The notes: generated from the letters alone by a model not told the origin. Positions 19,198 through 27,944 are shown, counted from the stretch's first letter. The stretch is 64,000 nucleotides of DNA from Streptomyces sp. TLI_105 (GCF_900105415.1 NZ_FNSM01000001.1:7386001-7450000); one strand, 5' to 3'. Translations and numbers: made by a program.

Positions 19198-19603
19198 CGG
19201 ACTCGCCACCCACGTGCTGCGGCACTGGGAGTCCACCGGCCTCCTCGCACCCGCCCGCGACCTCCACGGCCGCCACCGCTACGACGACGGCCACGTCACC
19301 CGCGTCGCCGCCGTCCTCCGGGCCAAGCGGGCGGGCCTCGCCCTCGACGACATCCGGGAGCTGCTGCGGTCCGGCGACCCGGTGGCCCGCCGGCAGCGGC
19401 TCGAAGCCCACCGGGAGGAGCTCCGGCGCCGGGTGGCGGAGGCACGGGCCTGCCTCGACCTGGTCGAACGCGCGCTCGGCCGCGCCCATGACGACCTCGC
19501 CGACTGCCCCCGCTTCCAGGAGCTCGTGGCCGCCACGGCCGACGGCCGAGACCTTCCCGACGCGACCGGTGCCGAACGGCCTACTCGCTGGTACGGTCCC
19601 TGA
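19172..19603 (+). CDS. MerR family transcriptional regulator
   Basis: A 143-residue MerR-type regulator. The helix-turn-helix and wing run GELAGRFGLATHVLRHWESTGLL and RDLHGRHRYDDGHVTRVAAVLRAKRAGLALDDIRELL. A C-terminal coiled-coil follows with CLDLVERALGRAHDDLADCPRFQELVA, where two Cys may bind a ligand. GTG 19172 is the only plausible start, lacks a clear ribosome site, and lies inside the antisense AraC remnant, so the original 5' region may have been replaced. Confidence 0.8.
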   Translation: MAGELAGRFGLATHVLRHWESTGLLAPARDLHGRHRYDDGHVTRVAAVLRAKRAGLALDDIRELLRSGDPVARRQRLEAHREELRRRVAEARACLDLVERALGRAHDDLADCPRFQELVAATADGRDLPDATGAERPTRWYGP

Positions 19604-19652
19604 CCTACCGGTGCTCCACGGGGAGCCGCCGGAGCCGGGGAGGGGCGGAGCC

Positions 19653-20480
19653 ATGACGCGACGGACGGACGGGGTGCTCCCCGAAGGGCTGGCCGAGGCG
19701 ATACGGGACACCGCCGACGACATCGCCGCGGTCCTGCGCACCGAGGCGCCGACCGGCGCCGGGGACGTCGCGCGACTCCCCGTTCCCCGCTCCGCCTGGA
19801 CGGTCGGCGAGGCCGCCGCCCACCTGGCCCAGGCCAACGCCCTCATGGCCGACCTGGCCGCCGGGCACGAGCGCCCCTACGGCGACGGCACCCCCGGCAG
19901 CCTGGCCGAGGCCAACGAACGCGCCCTCGCCGGATTCGGCGAGCGGTCACCCGGCCCGCTCGCCGAGATGATCGCGGCGCAGGCCGCCGCGTTCCTCGCG
20001 AGCGTCGAGGAGCGCGACCCGGGCGAGCGGCTCTCCACGCCGCTCGGCCCCATGGGCCCGGCCGTCCTCGGCTCGTACCTGCTGACCCACATGCTCGGCC
20101 ACGGCTACGACCTCGCCCTGGCCATGAACCGGCCCCACATGCTGGACGCGCGCCGGGTCGAGCTCACCCTGCCGTTCATGATCGAGGCGATGCCCCGGGT
20201 CGCCGACCCGGCCGCAGTCGCGGGCCTGACCGCGAGCTTCGCCGTACGGCTCCGGGGCGGCCCGGGCTTCGGCGTCACCGTCACGGCCGGCGCGGTCCGG
20301 GCCGACCACGAGCCACCGGCCCGTCCCGACTGCACGATCCTCACGGAGCCGGTCGCCTTCCTCCTCCTCGGCCTCGGGCGGGTCGACCCCTGGCCGGTGA
20401 TCGCGCGCGGCAAGGCGCTCGGCTGGGGTCGCAAGCCGTGGCTGGCGCCCCGCTTCCCCCGCCTCTTCCGCGCGCCCTGA
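19653..20480 (+). CDS. Maleylpyruvate isomerase/DinB-fold mycothiol-dependent-type enzyme
   Basis: A 275-residue protein of the DinB-fold family often named maleylpyruvate isomerase family mycothiol-dependent enzyme. The four-helix bundle part is SAWTVGEAAAHLAQANALMADL with the histidine motif region YLLTHMLGHGYDLALAMNRP, and the C-terminal SCP2-like half has DCTILTEPVAFLLLGLGR. ATG 19653 follows a purine-rich GGGGCGGAG. It lies 49 bp after merR on the same strand and may be cotranscribed. Its reaction is unknown. Confidence 0.85.
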   Translation: MTRRTDGVLPEGLAEAIRDTADDIAAVLRTEAPTGAGDVARLPVPRSAWTVGEAAAHLAQANALMADLAAGHERPYGDGTPGSLAEANERALAGFGERSPGPLAEMIAAQAAAFLASVEERDPGERLSTPLGPMGPAVLGSYLLTHMLGHGYDLALAMNRPHMLDARRVELTLPFMIEAMPRVADPAAVAGLTASFAVRLRGGPGFGVTVTAGAVRADHEPPARPDCTILTEPVAFLLLGLGRVDPWPVIARGKALGWGRKPWLAPRFPRLFRAP

Positions 20481-20582
20481 CCGTGTCCCCGCGCGTACCC
20501 GTGGCCGCCGATGGATCCTGGAGGTAACGGAAGGGGCCGCGCCTCGCTTCTCGCGCGGCCCGGCGATGCGAGGAGGCGGACG

Positions 20583-20882
20583 ATGAGCCGCACGCTGGAG
20601 TGGACGGTCGGCCTGGAACTGACCGAGGAGAGCGGCACGACGAAGGCCGAGGCGCGGCTGAGCACCGGCACCTCGACCCTCACGGGCCACGGCTCCGCGC
20701 GGTGCAACCCGGCGGACGTGGACGTCCCGGCGATCGGCGACGAACTCGCCGCGAGCCGGGCGATGAAGGACCTGGCGGGAAAGCTCATGCGGGAGGCCAA
20801 CCGGGAGATGGAGGCGGTGGGGGCCGGGACCGTACCCCAGCACACCGGCCCCGGGTACGGTTGGCCGGAGGCGGTCTCCTGA
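20583..20882 (+). CDS. DUF1876 domain-containing protein
   Basis: A 99-residue protein of the actinobacterial DUF1876 family: WTVGLELTEESGTTKAEARLS, LTGHGSARCNPADVDVPAIGDELAASRAM and a final short helix. The function is unknown. ATG 20583 is preceded by GAGGAGGCGG, a strong ribosome site. A long perfect hairpin follows the gene. Confidence 0.9.
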   Translation: MSRTLEWTVGLELTEESGTTKAEARLSTGTSTLTGHGSARCNPADVDVPAIGDELAASRAMKDLAGKLMREANREMEAVGAGTVPQHTGPGYGWPEAVS

Positions 20883-20900
20883 CGGAGCCACCGCCCGCAC

Positions 20901-20940
20901 CGGGAGCCCGAGGGGCCGGAACGGCCCCGCCGGGCTCCCG
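20901..20940 (+). terminator. Strong hairpin terminator after the DUF1876 gene
   Basis: CGGGAGCCCG pairs perfectly with CGGGCTCCCG, and an inner GGGGCCG pairs with CGGCCCC around a GAA loop. It lies 18 bp past the DUF1876 stop and has no U-tract. Confidence 0.8.
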
Positions 20941-21106
20941 GCCCGTGCCCGAGAGCACCCACCGGGAAAACCCCCGGCCCGGAACGGCCGTCGGTCGGGG
21001 ACCGCCCGTCGGTCCAGGACGTTCGCCTGGCCGAGGTGACGCGGGGCGCCCGACGGGCCCCGGGGACGCCCGGAGCGTCCGCCCGGCCTGATCGACAAGA
21101 CACCCC

Positions 21107-21709
21107 CTAGGGCGTGCCCTCGCCCTCCTCGTACGTCATGCGGTCCACGACCTCCACCACCCCGTCGACCGTCTCGCACAGGCGGACCAGGATCGGGCCG
21201 AGGCTCGGGCGTTCCAGGGTGCCGCTGAGCGTCACCCGGCCCTCGTCGACGTCGATGTGCACGGCCGAGGGGGAGAGGCGCATGATGCGGACGATCACGT
21301 CCTCGCGGATCTCCTCCTGGATCGAGCGGTCCCTCCGCAGGAACAGCTGGAGCAGATCGCTGCGGCTGAGCACCCCGATCAGCAGGCCGTCCGCGTCCAC
21401 CACGGGGAGCCGCTTCACCCGGTGCCGTTCCATCAGGCGGGCGGCCTCGACCGCCGTCCAGGAGGGCCGGGCCGTCACGGCCGGGCTCGACATCATGGCC
21501 TCGGCCGTGCTCGGTCCGTCCTTGGCCGTGTGCCGTCGCAGCAGGTCCGCCTCGGAGACGACACCCACCGGCCGGTTCTCCTCGTCGACCACCGGGACCG
21601 CGGTGATGCCGTACTCGTCGAGGAGCCGCGCGATCTCCTTGAACGACGTCCCGCGCTGCACCGCGACCGCGGTGGGCGTCATCAGGTCCGCGACACTGCG
21701 GTGCCTCAT
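21107..21709 (-). CDS. CBS-CBS-BON domain protein
   Basis: A 200-residue protein with two CBS repeats (VADLMTPTAVAVQRGTSFKEIARLLDEYGITAVPVVDE and the AMMSSPAVTARPSWTAVEAARLMERHRVKRLPVVD half) and a C-terminal BON domain (VHIDVDEGRVTLSGTLERPS). CBS pairs usually sense adenine nucleotides, and BON domains bind membranes or ligands. Such proteins are often induced by stress or hypoxia in actinobacteria. ATG 21709 fits the family start MRHRSVADLMT; an upstream GTG at 21754 is less likely. Confidence 0.9.
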   Translation of the reverse strand: MRHRSVADLMTPTAVAVQRGTSFKEIARLLDEYGITAVPVVDEENRPVGVVSEADLLRRHTAKDGPSTAEAMMSSPAVTARPSWTAVEAARLMERHRVKRLPVVDADGLLIGVLSRSDLLQLFLRRDRSIQEEIREDVIVRIMRLSPSAVHIDVDEGRVTLSGTLERPSLGPILVRLCETVDGVVEVVDRMTYEEGEGTP

Positions 21710-21850
21710 CGTCCGTTCCGTCCCTTCTGCGTTCCGGATTCCATGATCCCGCACTGTGGCGCGTCCCGGCGCGAGGGGGTCCGAGGGGCGGCCGGAAGCG
21801 TGGCGGGAAACGGGGTGCGACAGGGGCTTGTGAGCCCGACACGACCGTGG

Positions 21851-21863
21851 TTACCTCCGGTAA
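21851..21863. promoter_or_regulatory. Palindrome TTACCTCCGGTAA in the promoter of the secreted-protein operon
   Basis: TTACC-TCC-GGTAA is an inverted repeat ending 31 bp before the propeller gene start. A TTGTGA hexamer at 21828 lies 17 bp upstream of TTACCT, so the site may overlap the -10 element. The same sequence, with one mismatch and in the same orientation relative to transcription, occurs at 27280-27292 before the M19-like gene. Confidence 0.5.
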
Positions 21864-21894
21864 GTCGTCGTCGCGCCACGGAAGAAGGACCCCC

Positions 21895-23166
21895 ATGCCC
21901 TCTCCCCGCACGTCCGGGACCCGCCGCTTCCTCGGAGCCCTCGCGGCCTCCCTCACCCTCGTCGCCGCTTCCGCGGCCACCGGATCCGCATCCGTCCCGG
22001 AACCGGCCGCCGCCCCCGCCGGACTCAAGGAGGTGATGTTCGTCGGCAACAACTGGGACGGCACCGCCGACGTCATCGCCTCCCACGGCGACTTCCACCG
22101 CGTCGGCCGCGTGAACGTGATCCCCGACAAGGAGGAGCGCCTCCGCGAGATCTATCTGAACCCCGTCAAGCTCGCCTTCTTCCTCGGCGTCCGCAGCGGC
22201 CCGGGCGAGGGACACGACCAGTTCGTCGACGACATGTACGCGACGCCCGACGGCTCCGCCATGGTCGTCTCCCGCCCCAGCTTCGCCGACGTCGTCTCCC
22301 TCGACCTGCGCACCGGACGGATCAACTGGCGCTTCCCTGTGGCCGGTCACCGCGCCGACCACATGGCCGTCTCGCCCGACGGCACCCGCGTCGCGGTCTC
22401 CGCCTCCACCGCGAACACCGTGCACGTCCTGGACATCGCCACAGGACGCCAACTGGGCTCGTTCAAGACCGGCGACAAGCCCCACGAGAACGTCTTCACC
22501 TCCGACGGTCTCCTCTGGAACATGTCGATCGGCGAGGTCACCACCGCGCTCGACGCCACCTGGCTCGACTGGACCAAGGGCGACCGGAAGATCACCGTCG
22601 TCGACGCCGACACCTTCGAGACCGTCCGCGTCATCGACATGCGCGACCGCCTGGACGCCTTCGGACGCGGCGACCTCTCCGACGCCGTCCGCCCGCTCGT
22701 CTTCACGCCGGACGAGAAGAAGATCTACTTCCAGGTCTCCTTCTTCAACGGCTTCCTGGAGTACGACGTCGACTCCGACCGCATCACCCGCCTCAAGAAC
22801 CTCCCCGGCAACCCGGCGACCGACCCCGACCGCACCACCTGGGTCAACGACTCGCGCCACCACGGGCTCTCGATCAGCCCGGACGGCGGCAAGCTCTGCG
22901 TCGCCGGGACGATGGACGACTACGCCACCGTGGTCGACCGCGCCACCCTCCAGGAGGGTCCGCTCGTCCCGGCCTCCAAGCCCTACTGGGCGACCGTGAG
23001 CGGCGACGGCCGGTCCTGCGTCATCTCCGAGAGCGGCGCCGACCGGGTCACCGCGATCGACTTCGCCACCGGACAGCGGGTGGCGAGCGTGGACGTCGGC
23101 GACCACCCCCAGCGCGTACGCCTCGCCCGCGTCCCCGCCGACTGGACCGGCCCCACCGCCGGCTGA
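21895..23166 (+). CDS. Secreted YVTN-type beta-propeller protein
   Basis: A 423-residue exported protein. ATG 21895 follows GAAGGA. A signal sequence (RRFLGALAASLTLVAASAATGSASV) is followed by repeated blades with VSPDGTRVAVSASTANTVHVLDIATGRQLGSF, LSISPDGGKLCVAGTMDDYATVVD and VSGDGRSCVISESGADRVTAIDFATGQRVASVDVG, as in YVTN/WD40-like seven-bladed propellers. It may bind a ligand or a partner protein outside the cell. A GH5 glycosidase gene follows after 35 bp, clearly in the same operon. Confidence 0.88.
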   Translation: MPSPRTSGTRRFLGALAASLTLVAASAATGSASVPEPAAAPAGLKEVMFVGNNWDGTADVIASHGDFHRVGRVNVIPDKEERLREIYLNPVKLAFFLGVRSGPGEGHDQFVDDMYATPDGSAMVVSRPSFADVVSLDLRTGRINWRFPVAGHRADHMAVSPDGTRVAVSASTANTVHVLDIATGRQLGSFKTGDKPHENVFTSDGLLWNMSIGEVTTALDATWLDWTKGDRKITVVDADTFETVRVIDMRDRLDAFGRGDLSDAVRPLVFTPDEKKIYFQVSFFNGFLEYDVDSDRITRLKNLPGNPATDPDRTTWVNDSRHHGLSISPDGGKLCVAGTMDDYATVVDRATLQEGPLVPASKPYWATVSGDGRSCVISESGADRVTAIDFATGQRVASVDVGDHPQRVRLARVPADWTGPTAG

Positions 23167-23201
23167 GCGCCGGTCGAACCCCTCACACCCCGAAGGACGT
23201 C

Positions 23202-25091
23202 GTGAAGAGAACACTTCTGGGGGCCGCGCTCGCCGCGGCCCTCCTGGCTGCCGGAGCACCGGCGGCGGCACCCGCTTCCGCGACCGAACCCGCCCCGGCG
23301 GGGGCCGCCCTCGCCGACGGCTGGCAGCCCCCGCTCCGTACCCAGGGCCGCTACATCGTCGACGCGAACGGAGACCGCTTCAAACTCAAGTCCGCCAACT
23401 GGCACGGCGCACAGGGCTCGTGGACCGGATCCGGCGACCAGGCCGACCCCGCGAACCACCACGACGCGGAGAAGTCCGACCAGATGCCCCTCGGCCTCGA
23501 CCGCGCGCCGGTCGCGACGATCCTCGCCGACTTCCACGCCCTCGGCATCAACAGCATCCGCCTGCCGTTCTCCAACGAGATGGTCCACGACCAGCGGCCC
23601 GTCCCCGACGCGGCCGTCGCCGCCAACCCGCAGCTGCGGGGCAAGACCCCGCTCCAGGTCTTCGACGCGGTGATCGCCGCCACCACCGCCGAGGGCTTCG
23701 CCGTCGTCCTGAACAACCACACCGACACCTCCCGCTTCTGCTGTGGACTCGACGGCAACGAACGCTGGAACACCAGCCAGAGCACCGCCCAGTGGGAGAA
23801 CGACTGGCTCTTCCTGGCCAAGCGCTACCGGGGCAACAAGCGGGTCGTGGGAGCCGACCTCTACAACGAGGTGCGCCGCACCATCACGGACGACGCCAAC
23901 TGGGGCTGGGGCGACGACCGCGACTGGTGGACGGCCACCCAGCGCCTCGGCGACCGGATCCTCACCGAGGCGAACCCCGACCTCCTCGTCATCGTCGAGG
24001 GCATCAACTGGCAGGGCATCCCCGCCGACGGGTTCTTCCACTGGCGGCCGACCCTGGAGCCCACCCGTACCCTCTCCCACACCCTCGTCGCCTCGGACAA
24101 ACTCGTCTACTCGGCCCACTTCTACGGCTACACGGGCCCGAACCACACCGGCGCGACCGGCACCGGCGAGACCCACGACTGGCGCTACCAGGAACTCTCC
24201 CGCGACGAACTCTTCGCGACCCTGCGCCGCCAGGCCTTCTTCGTCGCCGCCGACACCGGCCGGCACTACACCGCGCCCGTGTGGATCAGCGAGTTCGGCA
24301 TCGGCGCCGACGAGACGAACCCCCAGGCCCGCGCCTGGTTCGGCAACTTCGTCGACTACCTCATCGCGAACGACACCGACTTCGCCTACTGGCCGCTCGT
24401 CGGCTTCACCGGCCACGGACGCTGGAAGCTCCTCGACTACGACACCGGGGGCCGCCGCTCCGGCATCCTCGACGGCGACGACTGGCGCGCGGCCGACTGG
24501 CGACGGCTCGTCACCGCCCCCGCACTCACCGGACCCGTGCCGGCCGCCGAGACCTGGGACATGCTGAACCTCGACCACGCCGACGCGGTGCAGTCCCTCC
24601 GCACCCGGGCCCGGGGCGACTGGGACCAGGGCGCCCGCAAGGGCGTCTGCCCCGACGGGCAGCGGCTCGTCGGCCTCGCCCACCGCGACGGACGCGGCCT
24701 GTGCACGGACGCGGGAGCCGCCCGGCTCGCCGACCCGGCGGCCGGACCCACCGTCGTGACCGACGAACGGTACGTCAAGGAGGGCGACTGGGCGGGCGGC
24801 TACACCAAACTCCAGTGCCCCCGCGACCGGTTCATGACCGGCTACAGCGTGCGCGGCCAGGCCGTCTCCGCCGTCCTGTGCGCCGCCGCCTCCCGCGCCC
24901 TGCCGGTGACGGGCCGCACGGTCTGGTTCGACCGCGGCGACAACCGCCCCGCCGGAAACCCCGGCGGCGAGTTCGCCGAGGGCGACTACAAGGGCCAGTG
25001 CGCCACCGGGGAGTACGCGGCCGGGATCGCCTTCACCGGCGCCTGGGCCAAGGGGAAGACCCCCGACGCCCTGCTCTGCCGCGCCCTGTAG
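23202..25091 (+). CDS. Secreted GH5 family glycoside hydrolase with C-terminal repeat domain
   Basis: A 629-residue exported glycosidase, cellulase-like by family. GTG 23202 follows GAAGGA. A signal peptide covers about residues 1-27. The catalytic domain (about 40-440) has IRLPFSNEM, VVLNNHTD, the acid/base Glu 223 in LYNEV, HFYGYTG and the nucleophile Glu 364 in WISEFG. The last ~170 residues contain Cys-rich repeats (GVCPDGQRLVGLAHRDGRGLCTD, KLQCPRDRFMTGYSV, KGQCATGEYAAGIAF) that may bind a carbohydrate or cell wall. The true polysaccharide substrate is not known from sequence. Confidence 0.92.
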   Translation: MKRTLLGAALAAALLAAGAPAAAPASATEPAPAGAALADGWQPPLRTQGRYIVDANGDRFKLKSANWHGAQGSWTGSGDQADPANHHDAEKSDQMPLGLDRAPVATILADFHALGINSIRLPFSNEMVHDQRPVPDAAVAANPQLRGKTPLQVFDAVIAATTAEGFAVVLNNHTDTSRFCCGLDGNERWNTSQSTAQWENDWLFLAKRYRGNKRVVGADLYNEVRRTITDDANWGWGDDRDWWTATQRLGDRILTEANPDLLVIVEGINWQGIPADGFFHWRPTLEPTRTLSHTLVASDKLVYSAHFYGYTGPNHTGATGTGETHDWRYQELSRDELFATLRRQAFFVAADTGRHYTAPVWISEFGIGADETNPQARAWFGNFVDYLIANDTDFAYWPLVGFTGHGRWKLLDYDTGGRRSGILDGDDWRAADWRRLVTAPALTGPVPAAETWDMLNLDHADAVQSLRTRARGDWDQGARKGVCPDGQRLVGLAHRDGRGLCTDAGAARLADPAAGPTVVTDERYVKEGDWAGGYTKLQCPRDRFMTGYSVRGQAVSAVLCAAASRALPVTGRTVWFDRGDNRPAGNPGGEFAEGDYKGQCATGEYAAGIAFTGAWAKGKTPDALLCRAL

Positions 25092-25108
25092 GGCTCCCGG
25101 GCAAACGG

Positions 25109-25147
25109 GGAGGGGGCCTGCCGGATCCGATCCGGCAGGCCCCCTCC
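25109..25147. terminator. Perfect 18 bp stem, bidirectional terminator
   Basis: GGAGGGGGCCTGCCGGAT pairs perfectly with ATCCGGCAGGCCCCCTCC around a CCG loop. It lies between the convergent GH5 and M19-like genes, so it can serve both. Confidence 0.88.
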
Positions 25148-25156
25148 TCCGTACGC

Positions 25157-27226
25157 TCAGGACCTGTTGACGACCACCTCGTAGAGCGAGTAGCCCCAGT
25201 CCGTGGCCCGCTGCACCCCGTGGACCCGCACATAACGGGCCGGCTGCGAGGCGAACTCCGCCGTGTCGTAGCCGCCGTCACCCGCGTCCGTGGACCACAC
25301 GTTCCGCCAGGTCGTACCGTCGTCCGACAGCTCGATCCGGTACGCGCGCGCGTAGGCCCGCTCCCAGTCGAGCGTGACCCGCCCGACCCGGCGCACCGAG
25401 CCCAGGTCCACCCGCAGCCACTGGTCGTCCGACCACTCGCTGGCCCAGCGGGTCCCCGTGTCGCCGTCGACCGTGAGCCCCGGCGAGAAGTTCACGAAGG
25501 GGTTCCACCACTGGGTGGTGCTGGCCGACACCGGCTGCCCGGCCGCGAGGTTCACGCCCGGCTCGTGGACCTCGGTCCGCTTCCAGGTGGTCAGGTACGA
25601 CTCCGCTCCCCGCGACAGCTCGTCCACGACGCCCTGACCGCCGGGGGTGAGCCGGATCTGCTCGATCCAGTCCGGCACGAGACCGTTGTGCGCGGCACCG
25701 TCGACGTTGAGGTCCCAGGTGCGTTCACCGGTGACCTGACGGTCCAGGACCGAGCCGCCGTCGAAGCTGCGGAAGGGGTACTTCACCGCGTTCGGCGCGC
25801 CCGCCCCGACCGGGCCCGGCCAGCCGCCGACCCCGTTCATGTCCGTGCCGTAGCCGAACCCGACCCCGTACTTCTTCCGCAGTTCCGCCTTCTGCGCCGC
25901 CTCGCCGACGAAGCCCTCGGCACTGTGCATGTACGAGGCGGCGAAACCGCCGAGACGGTAGAGCCGCTCGGTCCAGTCCAGGTCCATCCAGCTGTGGCTG
26001 GACAGGACGCCGGGGTACTCCTCGGCCTCCAGGATGTCCAGCGCCCGCCCGGCGGCCTTGACGCTCATGTGGTCGAGCTCCAGCATCATGCCGCGCTGGA
26101 TCATGCCCTTCAGGGCGTACTCCCCGAGCCGTGTGAGCCCGCGGGTGTTGCACTTGGCGTCCGAGGCGTACGAGGGGACGCTCACACCGGCCGGCAGCTT
26201 CTCGGCCATCGCGGCCGGCGCGGCGGCGAGACCGATCGGGTTGTCGTGCTGGGGGCCCGCGCACTTCTCGGTGGCCCAGAAGGTGCCCGTGGACAGGAAC
26301 TGGCCGATGTTGACCGCCACCCCCGTCGTTCCGCTGTCGAAGCGGACGCCGCAGAGCGCGTTGTCGAATTTGTGGCAGAGGAACATGCTGCGCACGCCGA
26401 GCGCGTACAGCTCGTCGAGCCCCTTGTCGATGTCCGCCTGGCCGCACTGGGCGACGTCGAGGATCTGCTTGCAGCCGAAGGGCTCCGAGGTCTCCACCCC
26501 GAGGACGACGGCGAGCTTCCCCTGCTCGATCACCGAACGGGCCTGATCGGCGCTGGTGACGATCCGGAACCAGCCCTTGCCGGGGCCGCCGTACATCCCG
26601 TCGACGTAGTCCTGCAGCTCGTACGTCCTGCGGGCCTCCAGACGGATCGCGGTCATCTCGTCGCAGGTGCGGTCCCGGGGCAGGAGCGAGCAGATCAGCC
26701 CGTTGGTCACCAGGTCGTTGACGAGGACCCGCTGCCCGCCGCGCCAGGCGCGCTCGACCCAGGCGTAGTAGTTCTGCTGGTGGCTCAGCGAGTCGTGGGC
26801 GGGCCAGTCCTTGAACGTGGGCCAGCCGACCGGGTCGTGCTTCCCGTTGTCACCGCCCGTCAGGTGCTCGAAGAGCGCCCCCGAGCCGTCCGGGTAGTGC
26901 TCGGGACAGTCCTTGAGGGCGTCGGCGACACCCGCCTGCGAGAACGTCGCCCCGCAGATCATCCGGCCGCCGAAGCCCTCGTTGGACATCAGGTGGTTGT
27001 GCGCGTCGACGAACCCGCGCACCTTCCCCTGGGCGTCCGTTCCCTTGAACGGCTCACCCGTGACGTTGATCTGCGAGTCGGGCGCGGGCCGGGACGTGGC
27101 TTCCCACCACGTGCCGCCGGCGGCGGCGGGGACCGGAGCGGAGCCGAACAGCACCGCGGCGAGGGCGAGGAACAGCGCCAGGAGGGCGGATCTTCCGCCG
27201 GCCCTGCGCGAGAAGGGTCGAGTCAT
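25157..27226 (-). CDS. Secreted M19 dipeptidase-like metallohydrolase with discoidin domain
   Basis: A 689-residue exported protein. A signal sequence (SALLALFLALAAVLFGSAP) precedes a TIM-barrel amidohydrolase domain with DAHNHLMSN (metal site), MLELDHMSVKAAGRALDILEAEEYPGVLSSHSW and YGTDMNGVGG. These resemble peptidase family M19 (membrane/renal dipeptidase). The C-terminal ~140 residues (NLAAGQPVSASTTQWWNPFVN to YVRVHGVQRATDWGYSLYEVVV) form an F5/8 type C (discoidin, CBM32-like) domain that usually binds sugars. It converges on the GH5 gene. The substrate is unknown; a glycopeptide is one possibility. Confidence 0.87.
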   Translation of the reverse strand: MTRPFSRRAGGRSALLALFLALAAVLFGSAPVPAAAGGTWWEATSRPAPDSQINVTGEPFKGTDAQGKVRGFVDAHNHLMSNEGFGGRMICGATFSQAGVADALKDCPEHYPDGSGALFEHLTGGDNGKHDPVGWPTFKDWPAHDSLSHQQNYYAWVERAWRGGQRVLVNDLVTNGLICSLLPRDRTCDEMTAIRLEARRTYELQDYVDGMYGGPGKGWFRIVTSADQARSVIEQGKLAVVLGVETSEPFGCKQILDVAQCGQADIDKGLDELYALGVRSMFLCHKFDNALCGVRFDSGTTGVAVNIGQFLSTGTFWATEKCAGPQHDNPIGLAAAPAAMAEKLPAGVSVPSYASDAKCNTRGLTRLGEYALKGMIQRGMMLELDHMSVKAAGRALDILEAEEYPGVLSSHSWMDLDWTERLYRLGGFAASYMHSAEGFVGEAAQKAELRKKYGVGFGYGTDMNGVGGWPGPVGAGAPNAVKYPFRSFDGGSVLDRQVTGERTWDLNVDGAAHNGLVPDWIEQIRLTPGGQGVVDELSRGAESYLTTWKRTEVHEPGVNLAAGQPVSASTTQWWNPFVNFSPGLTVDGDTGTRWASEWSDDQWLRVDLGSVRRVGRVTLDWERAYARAYRIELSDDGTTWRNVWSTDAGDGGYDTAEFASQPARYVRVHGVQRATDWGYSLYEVVVNRS

Positions 27227-27279
27227 GTTCTGCGATGCCTCCGGACGGTGGGGGTGTACCGGGCGCCCCGAGGATCGCG

Positions 27280-27292
27280 TTACCGGAGGTAC
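27280..27292. promoter_or_regulatory. Second copy of the TTACC-GGTAA palindrome, inside the M19-like gene promoter
   Basis: TTACCGGAGGTAC matches the reverse complement of 21851-21863 at 12 of 13 bases. On the minus strand it falls between TTGACT (a -35 candidate) and GATCCT (a -10 candidate, spacing 17), which is ideal for repression. Confidence 0.5.
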
Positions 27293-27306
27293 GAGTCAAG
27301 AGTCCG

Positions 27307-27318
27307 GGTCAAATGACC
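27307..27318. promoter_or_regulatory. Inverted repeat GGTCA-AA-TGACC
   Basis: A perfect 5-2-5 inverted repeat about 80 bp upstream of the M19-like start and close to the 3' end of the TetR gene. It could be a TetR-family operator; this is inference. Confidence 0.4.
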
Positions 27319-27350
27319 TGTTGATGAATTCCCTGGTCCCGCAGGGGGTA

Positions 27351-27944
27351 TCAACCCTCGATCAGCCTCACGAGTTGATCGGCCGTCAGATCCAGGTGAT
27401 CGGCGGCGACCCGTCCGTCGCCGAGGACCAGGAACTGCAGGGTGAGCCCGTCGATCGCCGCCGCCAGGTACCGCGCGAGCACCTCCACCGGCACCCGGGG
27501 TTCCTGCCCCCGCACCTCGCTGACCTGATCGATCAGCGCCGCGGCCGACGCCACGTACTGCTCGTACTGGGCGCGCGCCAGATGCTCGAACCCCGGCTCC
27601 CGCAGGGCGTACTGCGTGAGGTCGTACGTGAGCATGTGTTCGCCGGGGTGTGCCGTGACGTGGTCCCAGTACGTCTGCAGAGCACCCCGGACGGTGTCGC
27701 GGAGCGTCGCACCCGGCTCGACCGCCGCCATCACGCGCGTCACGTAGTTCCCGGTGATCGTCTCGATCGCCGCTTCCAGGAGCGCCTGCTTGGAGTCGAA
27801 GCAGTAGTGGAAGACGCTCAGCGACACCCCCGCCTCGGCGCAGATCGACCGGGTCGTGGTCCGGGCGACACCGTCCCTGGTCATCGCCCTGATCGCCGCC
27901 TCGACCAGCTGTCTGCGTCGTTCGGCCGACGGCATCCGCGCCAT
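27351..27944 (-). CDS. TetR/AcrR family transcriptional regulator
   Basis: A 197-residue TetR-type repressor. The DNA-binding domain is RRRQLVEAAIRAMTRDGVARTTTRSICAEAGVSLSVFHYCFDSKQALLEAAIETI. The ligand domain has THPGEHMLTYDLTQYALREPG-like features seen in TetR proteins with the C-terminal TetR_C_6 type. ATG 27944 has GAGGAGG directly upstream. The gene points toward the secreted-enzyme cluster and is the nearest candidate regulator of the shared palindromes. The ligand is unknown. Confidence 0.9.
   Translation of the reverse strand: MARMPSAERRRQLVEAAIRAMTRDGVARTTTRSICAEAGVSLSVFHYCFDSKQALLEAAIETITGNYVTRVMAAVEPGATLRDTVRGALQTYWDHVTAHPGEHMLTYDLTQYALREPGFEHLARAQYEQYVASAAALIDQVSEVRGQEPRVPVEVLARYLAAAIDGLTLQFLVLGDGRVAADHLDLTADQLVRLIEG

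Noticed and set aside
18945..19652. Long open frames antisense and sense around the MerR gene looked like an intact AraC gene.
   Set aside because: Only the C-terminal ~95 residues match an AraC domain; the rest is the shadow of the GC-rich MerR coding strand.
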